Below, one piece after another: positions 42,101 through 51,697 of a stretch of 64,000 bases of DNA. Location of the stretch: positions 1-64,000 of the forward strand of contig JAVBNF010000010.1 in NCBI GenBank assembly GCA_031551725.1. The letters run 5' to 3'. Within the stretch, counting starts at the first letter, position 1. The number at the start of each line of letters is the position of its first letter. The stretch is from JAVBNF01 sp031551725. GTDB taxonomy: Bacteria > Bacteroidota > Bacteroidia > Bacteroidales > P3. Below the pieces are notes generated by a model. The model saw only the letters and a list, made by a program, of their open reading frames with translations. It was not told the origin of the DNA and made no database searches. The translations under genes and the position numbers were made by a program.

Positions 42101-44733
42101 CTTTTCAAAGAAGTTTCCAAATCACAGCCTCTAAAAATAAAAAATATATTGTTAACTGGGGAGATGGGACAACGGAAACCTTTGTCGGCAACGGAGAGCT
42201 GTCCCGTCGTATTCATAACTATATGGATGCGAAAGAGTATTGTGTAATCATCAAAGGAGTAGACGCCGAATGTGTCTTTACGGTTTTTCGTTATGATGGT
42301 TCTTACGATTATTCACCATTGTTATCCATAAATGTGCGCAAAGCTAAGGCGTTACAAGTTTTAGAGTGTCGCAGAAATCAGTTAAAGTCATTAGATATTT
42401 CAAATAATAACTTGTTACAGGAATTAACTTGCGATGGAAACGCACTTACAGATTTGGATATAAGCAATAACCCGCTTCTGACTTTTGCGTTAGTCAGAAA
42501 TAATCGTTTAGATTTAAAAAGACTTCATGAAATTTCTCAGCGAATTCCTGATGCATCTCAAAAACGATTAGGCAGCCAAGGCGTTTCTCCAAAAGAAGTA
42601 GCATTGAATACGCCTGTTGTAATAACCAGCTATCTACAATTAGGCGATAGCATTACCATCTTTACAGTACAGAAACGCAATGGTGTAGCTGTAGCTGAAA
42701 CTGATTATACTTTGTCAGGAGGAATTATTACATTTAAAACAAATGGTATTTATACCGTAGAAATGAGTAACAAAGCTATTATTTCATCCGGATTATTTCC
42801 TGCGAAAGTAATTGCTACTTATATTGTGGGTAGCCATGAAAAAGAAAAAATTACGTTTGATTGGGAAGGCAATTATTGGCAATATTGTTATTTAACTACC
42901 TCATTTGCTCAAGATTTTATTATCAATTGGGGGAATGGGAATACTGATACTTGTTTAGGTTACAACATGGTTTTAAATTTAGTAATGTCGTATGCTGAAG
43001 ACAGTGTTCATAGGGTTACGATAGAGGGATTAAATGCAGCAACTTCATTCAGAAGTCTTGGAAATTCTGATGGAAAGGTGAATTCTGTAAACATAGATAA
43101 AGCAAATAATCTAACAGATTTCAGTTGTCAGGGTAATAAAATTCCATTATCAAATTTATACATTATTTCAGAAAAATTGAAACGAACAAATGTAATTGGT
43201 TATTTGGGGACGCAAAATCTATCACCCAAACTTGCACAAACAAATGTTCCTATTGATATTTCTTCCGACACTAATTATGGCGGTTGCAGTACGAAGTTTG
43301 TGGTAAAAAAAGGGAATAATGTTGCCAATTCTGAAGATTACACTTTGGAAAACAGTTTGCTTACTTTTAAAACCAGTGGGTCTTATACCCTTGAAATGAC
43401 AAATGATTCTATATTATCTGATTCATGGTATCCTGCAAAAGTTATTGCCACCTACACCGTCGGTTTAAACACCGATGCCACCCTAAAATCTTTAGCGGTA
43501 AATAAAGGCGAATTATTGCCTGTTTTCCATGCCGATAGTTTGAACTATTTGGTAACAGTGGCCGATAGCGTTGCATCCATCCGCATTGATGCAGAAAAAA
43601 ATCACAGCAATGCAAGCATCAGTGGAAATTATAATAGTAATTATAACCTACGTTCCGGCAATAATAGATTTGCAATTACCGTTACTGCCGAAAACCTGGT
43701 GGATAAACGTACGTATGTGCTTAATGTTATTCGAGTGCCGGACTCTTTTAATGTTGAGCTATCATGCAGTAATAACAATCATGGGAACGTTAGCGGAAAC
43801 GGAAAATACAGAGCCAATGAAGAGGTAAGCATTTCTGCAACCCCCAATACCGGCTATAAATTTCAACATTGGGTTTCCAGCGGAACAGTTCTGTCCACTG
43901 CAAATCCGTTCACGTTCAGCATAACAAGAGATACCAACATCGTTGCTTATTTTGTATTGGATTCGAATACAAACAATGACGCCCATTTGCAGGATTTGTC
44001 GGTAGATATTCCCGGTCTCACACCTGCTTTCCACGCCGACAGTACGCACTATACCTTGCAAATGCCTTGCGGTAATAACAGTTTAACTGTTGCAGCCACA
44101 CCTGCCGGGCAAGGAAACGTTGCCTATAGCATTGGCGGAGGCAATGTAAGCATGCCGCTTGCCATCTCCCAAGTGCGCACACAACTGCTTATCCGTTCTA
44201 CCTCAGCAAACGGCAGCACCACCAAAGATTATCATTTAAGTATTTCGCATCCGTTCGACAGCTCCATTGTGGTACGCATGTGGGACAATGTGCTTTCGGT
44301 GGTTAATAATTCGGCATACAACGGCGGCTACACGTTTAACCGTTATCAGTGGTTTGCCGACAATACGGCCATTTCCGGAGCTACCGGCGGGAACTTATAT
44401 TTGTCTGCACGTCCGGCTGCTTCATCCTACACAGTGGAGTTAACTACCACAGACGGCATCACCGAAAAAACTTGTCCGGTTTCGCATACTCCCAATCGTA
44501 CAAAAATGACGGTGTTTCCCAACCCGGCAACGGGAAAGGTGACGGTGCGCGTTATCGGTAGAGACGCAATGCATTGCGTCTCTACAAACGTTGAAATCTT
44601 TAATTCATTTGGTATTTTGATGGAGACACATCCGGTCAACGGCGATGAAACGGAAATCGATGTATCGCATTTGCCTACAGGTATGTATTGGATTCGCCAA
44701 AACAACGAAAATGTAAAATTAATCAAACAATAA
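39175..44733 (+). CDS. Giant type IX-secreted surface protein with LRR, PKD-like and InlB-like repeats
   Basis: 1852 residues. Signal peptide (1-20); BspA-type leucine-rich repeats (~115-345, 23-residue unit CSGLTSINIPSGVTSIESGA plus three residues, nearly identical at DNA level); Listeria-Bacteroides repeats (~375-515, VNLTATPNKNCNFRNWTSNG); at least four PKD-like modules with a WGDG-type loop (VDWGDDSTNTYTG, VHWGDGDSTIYTG, VNWGDGTTETFVG, INWGNGNTDTCLG), several joined to short LRRs (LDVSKNTALKTLDCYNNAIP); cadherin-like beta-sandwiches (~1440-1530 and ~1605-1680); and a type A sorting domain (~1770-1852, VFPNPATGKVTVRV ... GMYWIRQNNENVKLIKQ). An adhesin-like cell-surface role is likely. A 28-bp palindrome is inserted in the sorting domain. 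It is paired with the following barrel gene. Confidence 0.92.
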   Translation: MKKIFLLLIVSIGSMVSYAQVSKTIYLTTAGTLKDQDFSPATAATITDFTITGKIDARDFQFMRDSMDVLANLDLSGSSIVAYSGTGGTDYDYSYNYLANELPAASFLDKASLVSIELPSGVTCIRRIAFENCTGLTSISIPSRVTSIREGAFEGCSGLASIDIPFGVTNVEDYVFRGCSGLTSINIPSRVIRIRYSAFEDCSGLTSINIPSGVTSIESGAFSGCSGLTSINIPSGVTSIERGAFSGCSGLTSINIPSGVTSIGSFAFQNCNSLTSITIPSGVTSIESGAFSRCSGLTSINIPSGVTSIESDAFYGCSGLTSIFACNPVPVTILSDVFYNVNKTTCTLKVHTLAVNAYKAKDVWKDFDNIEGGGYLLSVKVSNGVLGSVNKTDSLYELNTIVNLTATPNKNCNFRNWTSNGIIFSTNSSTSVNVIQDTFLVANFVLDSLNVITSGTNGNVTGGGKYECTKIATLTATANTGYKFKNWTSKGSIISTTNPFTFTVAQDTSIIANFEELSNDTIISFAWTAETSSKFISVQATQGKTFTVDWGDDSTNTYTGNGLSNINPSHTYNDNKDYTVTVIGDVADCFITYLNVWGKSLKLLDVSGAPALQTLYCDYNYLAALDVSKNTALKTLDCYNNAIPFANLYTASQILKGNSATGSLGAQTLQQEAALNIAVPYDSVFNGAGTKCIITKQGGAAVKGIDYDTAGGRITFKTAGFYTLEISNDSIKSNSSYPAKVIANYAAGMPRQNIDFTWISNKETTKYAYFSATSGQRVVVHWGDGDSTIYTGNGTNTISIDHTYTDSNSYNVSISGRCLFTYLSVNSSEVTVLDVSNAPDLVAIYCQDNLLTLGQLYAVSSSLPASNKYLGTQTFPSAETALNSPCVLTTDLVIKGKTTDFKIMRAGSNAVSGTDYTLNNGIITFKTSGIYFVEMTNDSILPTGTAKVVMNFIAGNVTDKQEISFEWKGGYNLFNAFQRSFQITASKNKKYIVNWGDGTTETFVGNGELSRRIHNYMDAKEYCVIIKGVDAECVFTVFRYDGSYDYSPLLSINVRKAKALQVLECRRNQLKSLDISNNNLLQELTCDGNALTDLDISNNPLLTFALVRNNRLDLKRLHEISQRIPDASQKRLGSQGVSPKEVALNTPVVITSYLQLGDSITIFTVQKRNGVAVAETDYTLSGGIITFKTNGIYTVEMSNKAIISSGLFPAKVIATYIVGSHEKEKITFDWEGNYWQYCYLTTSFAQDFIINWGNGNTDTCLGYNMVLNLVMSYAEDSVHRVTIEGLNAATSFRSLGNSDGKVNSVNIDKANNLTDFSCQGNKIPLSNLYIISEKLKRTNVIGYLGTQNLSPKLAQTNVPIDISSDTNYGGCSTKFVVKKGNNVANSEDYTLENSLLTFKTSGSYTLEMTNDSILSDSWYPAKVIATYTVGLNTDATLKSLAVNKGELLPVFHADSLNYLVTVADSVASIRIDAEKNHSNASISGNYNSNYNLRSGNNRFAITVTAENLVDKRTYVLNVIRVPDSFNVELSCSNNNHGNVSGNGKYRANEEVSISATPNTGYKFQHWVSSGTVLSTANPFTFSITRDTNIVAYFVLDSNTNNDAHLQDLSVDIPGLTPAFHADSTHYTLQMPCGNNSLTVAATPAGQGNVAYSIGGGNVSMPLAISQVRTQLLIRSTSANGSTTKDYHLSISHPFDSSIVVRMWDNVLSVVNNSAYNGGYTFNRYQWFADNTAISGATGGNLYLSARPAASSYTVELTTTDGITEKTCPVSHTPNRTKMTVFPNPATGKVTVRVIGRDAMHCVSTNVEIFNSFGILMETHPVNGDETEIDVSHLPTGMYWIRQNNENVKLIKQ
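39570..40145 (+). repeat. 69-bp tandem repeats encoding leucine-rich repeats
   Basis: Units start with TGCAGCGGTTTGACTTCTAT and encode 23 residues each. From 39777 to 40140 successive units differ at only a few bases (AGCGGTGCGTTTTCTGGT against AGAGGTGCGTTTTCTGGT, for example), so repeat number could change by recombination or slippage without breaking the frame. Confidence 0.85.
44558..44585. repeat. 28-bp perfect palindrome inside the sorting domain
   Basis: GTAGAGACGCAATG followed by its exact reverse complement. Translated in frame it adds roughly RDAMHCVST between two strands of the sorting domain. The 24-bp core (AGAGACGCAATG plus mirror) recurs at 45772-45795. Confidence 0.9.
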
Positions 44734-44833
44734 TTGAAATCATTATGAAACGAACATTTACATTAATGTAAATCTTAAATAATGAAAATGTGAGTTCCAT
44801 ACGACCATAATTTAAAAAATAAAATATTTACGT

Positions 44834-45691
44834 ATGAAAAAATATATTTTAATCATCCTCGCTTTTGCATTTTCTGCTTCCATATACGCACAGGACGAAC
44901 AAACCCACGAGTTTTCGATTTCGGCTTCGGGCGGTTTGTCTGCGTTGAAATATTCCGTTGCCGGCGGTACCGCTAAAAACGGCATGGGCGGAGGAGTTGG
45001 TTTGGGTTATACTTACAATTTTACTGAGAATTGGTCTATTGTAACCGGATTGGAATTTAATCTCTACAAAAGTAAATATACTACAGATGTGTTGAATGTG
45101 CAGTATCAAATTCCCACGCCTGCCATTACGCCTACGCCTCCTCTGGGCGCAAATACCGATTTTTTTTTCAACGCGAGTTTTTCCAACTATGAAGAAAAAC
45201 AATCGTTGGGTATGCTTACGATTCCCATTATGGCGCAATATGGTTGTGAAATGGGGTATAGCGGACACAAGTTATATGCTGCTCTCGGCATGAAAATAGG
45301 GATTCCCCTCGCCGCGAAGTATAAAACTACTGCCAATATACTTTCTACTTGGGGCTATTCGGAATATACCGGTCAAGATTACAACCAAGACCACGGTTTT
45401 GGCACAACCAATAATTTTTCAACGGATGGCAAGTTCGAACTGAAACCGTCGTATATGTTGGCTGTTGAATTGGGTATGCGTTGGAATACAGGCGAAATGT
45501 CGCGTTTCTATACGGGCATATATTTTGATTATGGTCTAAACAATATGCAAAAGTCAAACGATAAAAATATTATCGAATACAACCCGTCTAATCCGGATGA
45601 TTACAGCTATAATAGTATTTTACAATCAAATATTACCGATAAAATCCAATCACTCTCTTTCGGCGTGAAGTTCAGGTTTGCGTTGCTGTAA
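44834..45691 (+). CDS. Outer-membrane beta-barrel protein, partner of the giant LRR protein
   Basis: 285 residues with a signal peptide (MKKYILIILAFAFSASIYAQ). Alternating-residue strands (GGGVGLGYTYNFTENWSIVT, LSFGVKFRFALL at the C-terminus) indicate an OmpA/porin-like barrel. It is paralogous to the protein at 50837: both share the order GYxYxF/Y...W, NP-type loop, FNxSxSxY, YSEYTG and a C-terminal strand after DK(I/L)Q. Each follows a giant LRR type IX cargo gene, which suggests a dedicated surface anchor or receptor for that cargo. Confidence 0.8.
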   Translation: MKKYILIILAFAFSASIYAQDEQTHEFSISASGGLSALKYSVAGGTAKNGMGGGVGLGYTYNFTENWSIVTGLEFNLYKSKYTTDVLNVQYQIPTPAITPTPPLGANTDFFFNASFSNYEEKQSLGMLTIPIMAQYGCEMGYSGHKLYAALGMKIGIPLAAKYKTTANILSTWGYSEYTGQDYNQDHGFGTTNNFSTDGKFELKPSYMLAVELGMRWNTGEMSRFYTGIYFDYGLNNMQKSNDKNIIEYNPSNPDDYSYNSILQSNITDKIQSLSFGVKFRFALL

Positions 45692-45767
45692 AAGTGATTT
45701 GAAAGATTTTATTTGTGTGTTGGTCGATATTGATTGCTGTTAGTGGATTTTTCTCACTTTGCCCTTC

Positions 45768-45799
45768 TTTTAGAGACGCAATGCATTGCGTCTCTAAAA
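45768..45799. repeat. 32-bp perfect palindrome, second copy
   Basis: TTTTAGAGACGCAATG followed by its exact reverse complement, in the 154-base gap before the second giant gene. The core is identical to the copy in the sorting domain at 44558-44585. It may also act as a terminator for the barrel gene. Confidence 0.9.
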
Positions 45800-45845
45800 C
45801 CCTTGTCTGTTTGAGCCTAATATCTTTATTCAATCAAAAATAATC

Positions 45846-48800
45846 ATGAAACCGTTTAAGCCTCTATTTGTTTTTGTTGTTTTGTTTTGTAGTTTGCCGA
45901 ATCTTGTTTCGCAGGCACAGCTTCCTTATACGGAGGATTTCGAATCCGGTGCTCCGGGCTGGGTGCTTGAAAACGGAACCCAAACCAATAAATGGTATAT
46001 TTCCACGGCTACCGCAAAAAACGGCTCCAAATCGGCTTATATTTCAAGTACATTGGGCGTTTTGCATAATTACAAAACAGACGAATATTCTCGCACCTAT
46101 CTCTACAAAGACATCACTTTTACCACTTCTACCGGCATTTATGAAATTAGCTTTGATTGGAAATGCAAAGGAAACGGAAATGCATACATGGATGTTTTTT
46201 TAGTTGAGCCAAACACATTAATTAAAGCCGGTAGCTATTTCTCTTCAGACAGTGCTATTTTTCTGGGATCTTTCTACAATGAATCCGATTGGAAGAGATG
46301 CTCAAAACTGGTTTCAAACTCAATTTCCGGTAAAACCAAGCGTTTGGTATTTGTTTGGCAAAATTATTCGGTGACATACGGGGAACAACCTCCCGCCGCT
46401 GTTGACAATATCTCCATTAAGGCAATAACCATTCCCGGTTTGGATAATCAACTTATTTCTTACACTAAGACCAATAGTTATTATGATTATTTTTACGTCA
46501 CTGCTTCTTCCGGAAAAGTATTTATGATTGATTGGGGAGATGGAATCGTTGACACTTGCAGGGGAACAAACAACAGTATTCATTATTCCTCTCATGACCC
46601 TTATCAAACGTTGAAAAAACGTGATGTGCGTATTTATGGTGCAGATAGTATTATTTCATCATTTACAATTAATAATGGCATAAATTCGTTGGATGTAAGT
46701 AAATGCAAGAATTTAAAATATTTGAATTGTGAAAACAATTTGCTGACGCAATTAGATATAAGTAAAAATACGAATCTATTATCTCTGACATGCAGTAACA
46801 ACCAGCTTTTATCGTTAGACATAAGCAAAAATACGGCACTAACGTATTTGAAATGCAATAATAATGCCATTCCTCTGGCAGATATGCGAAAAATTTCTCA
46901 ACAAATTGCCATAACAAATAGTAAGTTATTAGGAGTTCAAACACTTCCTACAATTGCATTGCCATTGAATACAGCTGTTTCGATGGATACGGTTTTTAAC
47001 GGCGTTAATTCAACATTTACGGTTTATACATCAAACGGGACTCATGCACAGGGAACCGACTATGTGATTACAAACGAAAAAATACGTTTTTTAACCGACG
47101 GTGTCTATCATGTTGAAGTACGTAATACGGGAATTGCATCAAATTCGGGGTATCCGGCTGTTGTAACTCTTACTTATGTGGCGGGAATTGTTGAGAAACA
47201 ATCAATAGATTTCCGTTGGGATGTTGGAACTTCTTCCAATCAATTCGAAATAAGGGCACATACATTTAGAATGTTTGCTATCGACTGGGGTGACGGTTCG
47301 AAGGATACTTATATGGGGAGAGGAGATGCAAGCGTTGTTGTTTCCCATGACTATTTAAATAAAACCAATTCATACAATGTTAAGATATCGGCCAATGATG
47401 CAAGCTGTATATTTACGTTGCTTGATTTTTCAGATTCCTATCGCTATGGCAGGCTCGACAGCATTCATGTTAAGCAAGCTCCCGATTTATACTATTTACA
47501 AGTATCGTATAGCAGTCTTAGGAGTATTGATGTTCGCAACAACACTCAACTAAAAACGTTGTCTCTTTCCGGAAATCCTTTATACTCCTTAGACATTTCA
47601 AAGAATACTTTATTAGAAAGTTTGTTTTGTGAAAGTACCAGCCTAAGCAGCTTGGATGTTACTAAAAATACGGCATTATATTATTTAAGATGCTCATATA
47701 ATAAAATAAGCACTCTTGATGTTTCCAAAAATTTGATTTTAAGATATTTATATTGTCATAGCAACCAATTAAATTTACTTGATATTTCACAAAATACAGC
47801 TTTGCAAGATTTGGATTGCGAGGTTAATAAATTAACAAATATAGACCTGAGATCAAATGTTAATCTGACAAATATCGATTGTGCGAACAATCCTTTATAT
47901 ACTTTGGATGTTTCAAAAAATACTAAATTAACTTATTTGAGGTGTTACAATGACAGTTTAAGTGAGCTAAATATCAACAAAAATCCACTTTTGTTGGATT
48001 TATATTGTGGTCGTAATCAAATCAAAAACTTAGATCTTGACCATAATCCAAAGTTGAGAACACTGTCTTGCGAATACAACGAAATTGATAGTTTGGACAT
48101 CTGCAAAAACAAATTGCAGATCAGTTCGCTGAATTGTTCTTACAATAGAATAAAAAAACTGGATGTCAGTCAAGACTCTGTTTTGCAAGATTTACGCTGT
48201 TCGTCCAATCTTTTGGATAGTTTGAATGTGAGTAAGAATCCGGTACTGACACATCTTTATTTTGAAAGAAACACTATCAAAAAAATCGATATAAGCAAAA
48301 ATCCGGCACTGCAATTCATGTATGGTACTAAAAATCAATTAAGCGCATTGAACACAAACAACAATCCAATTCTACAATATTTAACGTGTGATTCTAATCA
48401 GATTGCAACACTAAATATCTCTCAAAATCCATTGTTGTCATTGTTGATATGCGGCGTCAACCAACTAAAAGAGCTGGACGTCTCTCTTAATCTAAGTTTG
48501 CAAACCCTGTATTGCCACGACAACCGTATTCTGAATTTAGACACGAGGAACAATACTGCATTATCCGACGTGCGTTGCTATTACAATGCTATTCCGCTGG
48601 CGGATTTATATACGATGTCTTCGCGAATAAACTCTACTTTTAATAAACATCTGGGTGTACAAACACGTCCGGTCAGAAAAGCCTATCAGGGTTTGCCCTC
48701 ATTCGTTGCCCCTTCAATTCTTAACAACATAAACACAATTTTTGTCGTAAGAAAAGAAAACGGCACAACTGCTGTCTTAGGCACCGATTACACGATCAAC

Positions 48801-50825
48801 GATGGACTGATTACATTTAACAATCTCGGACTTCATACCGTAGAACAAACAAATGCTGCTATTACTTCTTATATTTCTGTAAAAGTAACCGACACCTTTC
48901 AGGTTGTTCCGGAAACCCGCCAGCTTGTCACATTCACTTGGCAAAGCAATGCCGATATCAAAGATTTTAAAATCCGTGCAACTCCGGGAAAAACATACAC
49001 GGTGGAATGGGGCGATGGGCTATACAACACTTACACCTCAAATGACACGATGCCGTCGCATACTTACTCTTATGCGGGAAATTTCACTGTAAATGTTGCC
49101 GGTATCGACAGCAGCTGCGGATTTTCATACATCAATCTTCACAATCGAAATGTAAACGAACTAAATGTTGAAAGAGATACAAGTTTGCTGCATCTTGATT
49201 GTTCACAAAATCAATTAACAGCATTAAATGTCGTTAACAACAATAATTTGCAAAAATTATTCTGCGATTTAAATAATTTAATGCGCATTGATATTTCTAA
49301 AAACAGCAAACTCTACCAGCTTAATTGCAGCAACAATCTTATCGATAGCCTGTACACGTCTTCAAATGCAAATTTGCAGGTTTTAAAATGCAGCTATAAC
49401 AAATTGCAAAATTTAAATATCAACAACAATGCTTCTTTAACCGAACTGTATTGCGACCACAATGCAATACCATTATCTGTTTTATATGCACTTTCGTTGA
49501 AAATAAGCGATGCATCAAACAAAGTTTTGCATGCACAACTACTCAAAACCGATACCGTATTCCGTATTCCGGTCAATTACACAAAAGACACGATTCATGG
49601 CGGTATTAAAACTGTTTTCGTTATCAAACAAAACGGAACTATTTTGCAAAACGGCATTGATTACATCTTCAACAACGGAATGTTACAATTTCTCCGGGAG
49701 GGAAATTACGACCTGGAGATGTCAAACAGCGCCATTATTGCGAGCAGCGTATATGAAACTGTCACGGTAACCAAACCCTACGTTGTGATCTTAAGCAACG
49801 ATGCCACTTTAAGATCCCTTACATTAAGTGCCGGCAGACTCACCCCTGTTTTCAGCAAAGATAGCATTTTATACCGAGACACTGTGGAATATGAAGTGGA
49901 TGAAATTACAATTATTGGAATCCCGACACACGACTCGGCAACCGCAGCAAATATTTTCAACCGGAAACTCAATATAGGCAACAATAGTTTTGCAATTGTT
50001 GTTACTGCCGAAAACAGAATCACAACAAAAACGTATACGGTTATCATCAATCGAAAAATTCCGATTCCTTTGTTAAGCGGTGCCTGGGTAAGCAATGGGT
50101 CTTTATCTCCGGCTTTATCCGACAGTATAAAAACATACACACACAGTTTGACCTGCGAAAACAGAAGTTGTACGTTTACCTTTACAACAAAAGAAGGAAA
50201 CCGTATGATCATCAACGGAACATCATATAATACGGCAGCAAATATCTATTTCACGATTGATTCGACCCGAATTTCCGACAGCCTGAAAGTGGAAGTAAGC
50301 AATGGCAAAGAAAGTAGTATGTATTGTTTTAAAATCAACAGCCCGCTCGGATCACATGTATTTTACCAGGCCCATCACAACATGCTTGAAATGATTGTCA
50401 ATCCCAAAAACAACGGTGGTTATCAATTTGAGAAAAATGCTTTTCAATGGTATGCAAACAACTCCATCATTCCGGAAAAAACAACCGAGGTGCTTTATAT
50501 TCCCGCGGGACTTTCAATCGGAACCGGATATCATTTGACAGGCAAACTGACGGATGGAACTCCGGTCAGAGTTTGTCCGATAACGGCACAAGAATTCACA
50601 GCTTCCCATATCAAAGCCTACCCCAATCCGGTATTCAACAATAAGATTACTATTGAGAATACGTCTGCAAACAATACCGACATCTGCATTTATAGTTTTT
50701 CAGGAACTCCTGCCGGAACCTATAAATCAAACGGGGAAAAGACAGAAATAGATATTTCGCATCTTCCACCAGGAAGTTATTTCATATCTGTTGGCGACAA
50801 ATCATTCAAAATCATCAAGAAATAA
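45846..50825 (+). CDS. Second giant type IX-secreted LRR surface protein
   Basis: 1659 residues. Signal peptide (~1-25); a jelly-roll-like domain (~27-195, LPYTEDFESGAPGWVLENG); PKD-like modules with a WGDG loop (IDWGDGIVDTCRG, IDWGDGSKDTYMG, VEWGDGLYNTYTS); a long array of short LRRs (~570-925, unit of about 21 residues such as LDISKNTALTYLKCNNN) and smaller groups before and after; a cadherin-like sandwich (~1318-1400); and a type A sorting domain (~1585-1659, YPNPVFNNKITIENTS ... SYFISVGDKSFKIIKK). It shares module types and ALKTLDC-style repeats with the 39175 protein, so the two are diverged relatives. An adhesive cell-surface role is likely. Confidence 0.92.
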   Translation: MKPFKPLFVFVVLFCSLPNLVSQAQLPYTEDFESGAPGWVLENGTQTNKWYISTATAKNGSKSAYISSTLGVLHNYKTDEYSRTYLYKDITFTTSTGIYEISFDWKCKGNGNAYMDVFLVEPNTLIKAGSYFSSDSAIFLGSFYNESDWKRCSKLVSNSISGKTKRLVFVWQNYSVTYGEQPPAAVDNISIKAITIPGLDNQLISYTKTNSYYDYFYVTASSGKVFMIDWGDGIVDTCRGTNNSIHYSSHDPYQTLKKRDVRIYGADSIISSFTINNGINSLDVSKCKNLKYLNCENNLLTQLDISKNTNLLSLTCSNNQLLSLDISKNTALTYLKCNNNAIPLADMRKISQQIAITNSKLLGVQTLPTIALPLNTAVSMDTVFNGVNSTFTVYTSNGTHAQGTDYVITNEKIRFLTDGVYHVEVRNTGIASNSGYPAVVTLTYVAGIVEKQSIDFRWDVGTSSNQFEIRAHTFRMFAIDWGDGSKDTYMGRGDASVVVSHDYLNKTNSYNVKISANDASCIFTLLDFSDSYRYGRLDSIHVKQAPDLYYLQVSYSSLRSIDVRNNTQLKTLSLSGNPLYSLDISKNTLLESLFCESTSLSSLDVTKNTALYYLRCSYNKISTLDVSKNLILRYLYCHSNQLNLLDISQNTALQDLDCEVNKLTNIDLRSNVNLTNIDCANNPLYTLDVSKNTKLTYLRCYNDSLSELNINKNPLLLDLYCGRNQIKNLDLDHNPKLRTLSCEYNEIDSLDICKNKLQISSLNCSYNRIKKLDVSQDSVLQDLRCSSNLLDSLNVSKNPVLTHLYFERNTIKKIDISKNPALQFMYGTKNQLSALNTNNNPILQYLTCDSNQIATLNISQNPLLSLLICGVNQLKELDVSLNLSLQTLYCHDNRILNLDTRNNTALSDVRCYYNAIPLADLYTMSSRINSTFNKHLGVQTRPVRKAYQGLPSFVAPSILNNINTIFVVRKENGTTAVLGTDYTINDGLITFNNLGLHTVEQTNAAITSYISVKVTDTFQVVPETRQLVTFTWQSNADIKDFKIRATPGKTYTVEWGDGLYNTYTSNDTMPSHTYSYAGNFTVNVAGIDSSCGFSYINLHNRNVNELNVERDTSLLHLDCSQNQLTALNVVNNNNLQKLFCDLNNLMRIDISKNSKLYQLNCSNNLIDSLYTSSNANLQVLKCSYNKLQNLNINNNASLTELYCDHNAIPLSVLYALSLKISDASNKVLHAQLLKTDTVFRIPVNYTKDTIHGGIKTVFVIKQNGTILQNGIDYIFNNGMLQFLREGNYDLEMSNSAIIASSVYETVTVTKPYVVILSNDATLRSLTLSAGRLTPVFSKDSILYRDTVEYEVDEITIIGIPTHDSATAANIFNRKLNIGNNSFAIVVTAENRITTKTYTVIINRKIPIPLLSGAWVSNGSLSPALSDSIKTYTHSLTCENRSCTFTFTTKEGNRMIINGTSYNTAANIYFTIDSTRISDSLKVEVSNGKESSMYCFKINSPLGSHVFYQAHHNMLEMIVNPKNNGGYQFEKNAFQWYANNSIIPEKTTEVLYIPAGLSIGTGYHLTGKLTDGTPVRVCPITAQEFTASHIKAYPNPVFNNKITIENTSANNTDICIYSFSGTPAGTYKSNGEKTEIDISHLPPGSYFISVGDKSFKIIKK

Positions 50826-50836
50826 AATAGAGAAAG

Positions 50837-51697
50837 ATGAAAAAACAGCTATTTACAATCTATTTCTTGGTTTTGAGCTTATGGGGGTATACCTTTGCCA
50901 GAAATAATGCGGAAACTTTTTTTTCTGCCGGAGCTTTTGTTCCCGTCAATCTCATCCCTTCCATTAGCGGGAAAGGTCTGGGATTTGGCGGTAATGTAGG
51001 AATCGGCTACAGTCATTACCTGAATAAAACCTGGGATATTAACGGTAGCCTTGAGATAAACGTCTATTCAACTCAAATAAATATCTCTTCTTTCGAAACA
51101 TCATACGCCATCAACAATCCGGCTTATCCCACAGGATATGATTTTCTATTTAATGGAAGCTATTCTAAATACAGCGAAGAGGAAAAAGGAATGTATATAA
51201 ACGTTCCCATACTGTTTCGCAAGCACTTTAAAAATGCATACTGCGGCTTCGGTGCTAAATTAAACATCCCACTTTCAGGAACCTACAACAATTCAATCGG
51301 TTCATTAACAACATCGGGATACAGCGAATATACCGGCGCAGAACATTTTAATGAAGCAGAGTACGGTTTCTCAACATATACAAATTATAAGGGTTCGGGA
51401 AGTTTGGATACAAAAATTGGAACAATGCTTTCGGGAGAAATCGGATTTGAATGGGAAACCTATAAAAACGCGGATGTTTGCTCTTTTGTTAAGACTCCGG
51501 GAACAAAAATATATTTAGGGCTTTTTGTTGATTATAGCATATTAAAGATCCAATCAAAAGCAGCAGATCCGTCTGTGGTCTTATATCAACCAACAAATCC
51601 CAACACTTTCAACTCTACGTCCATTTTAAATGCATACAGCGACAAACTGCAATATTTGAATATTGGTATTAAACTACAGGTTGCGATTTGTAATTAA
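50837..51697 (+). CDS. Outer-membrane beta-barrel protein, second paralogue
   Basis: 286 residues with a signal peptide (MKKQLFTIYFLVLSLWGYTFA). Barrel-type strands run throughout (GFGGNVGIGYSHYLNKTWDI, YLNIGIKLQVAICN at the end). It is similar along its length to the 44834 product, including TSGYSEYTGAEHFN against WGYSEYTGQDYNQ. It starts 11 bases after the second giant gene, so the two are surely co-transcribed. Confidence 0.8.
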   Translation: MKKQLFTIYFLVLSLWGYTFARNNAETFFSAGAFVPVNLIPSISGKGLGFGGNVGIGYSHYLNKTWDINGSLEINVYSTQINISSFETSYAINNPAYPTGYDFLFNGSYSKYSEEEKGMYINVPILFRKHFKNAYCGFGAKLNIPLSGTYNNSIGSLTTSGYSEYTGAEHFNEAEYGFSTYTNYKGSGSLDTKIGTMLSGEIGFEWETYKNADVCSFVKTPGTKIYLGLFVDYSILKIQSKAADPSVVLYQPTNPNTFNSTSILNAYSDKLQYLNIGIKLQVAICN

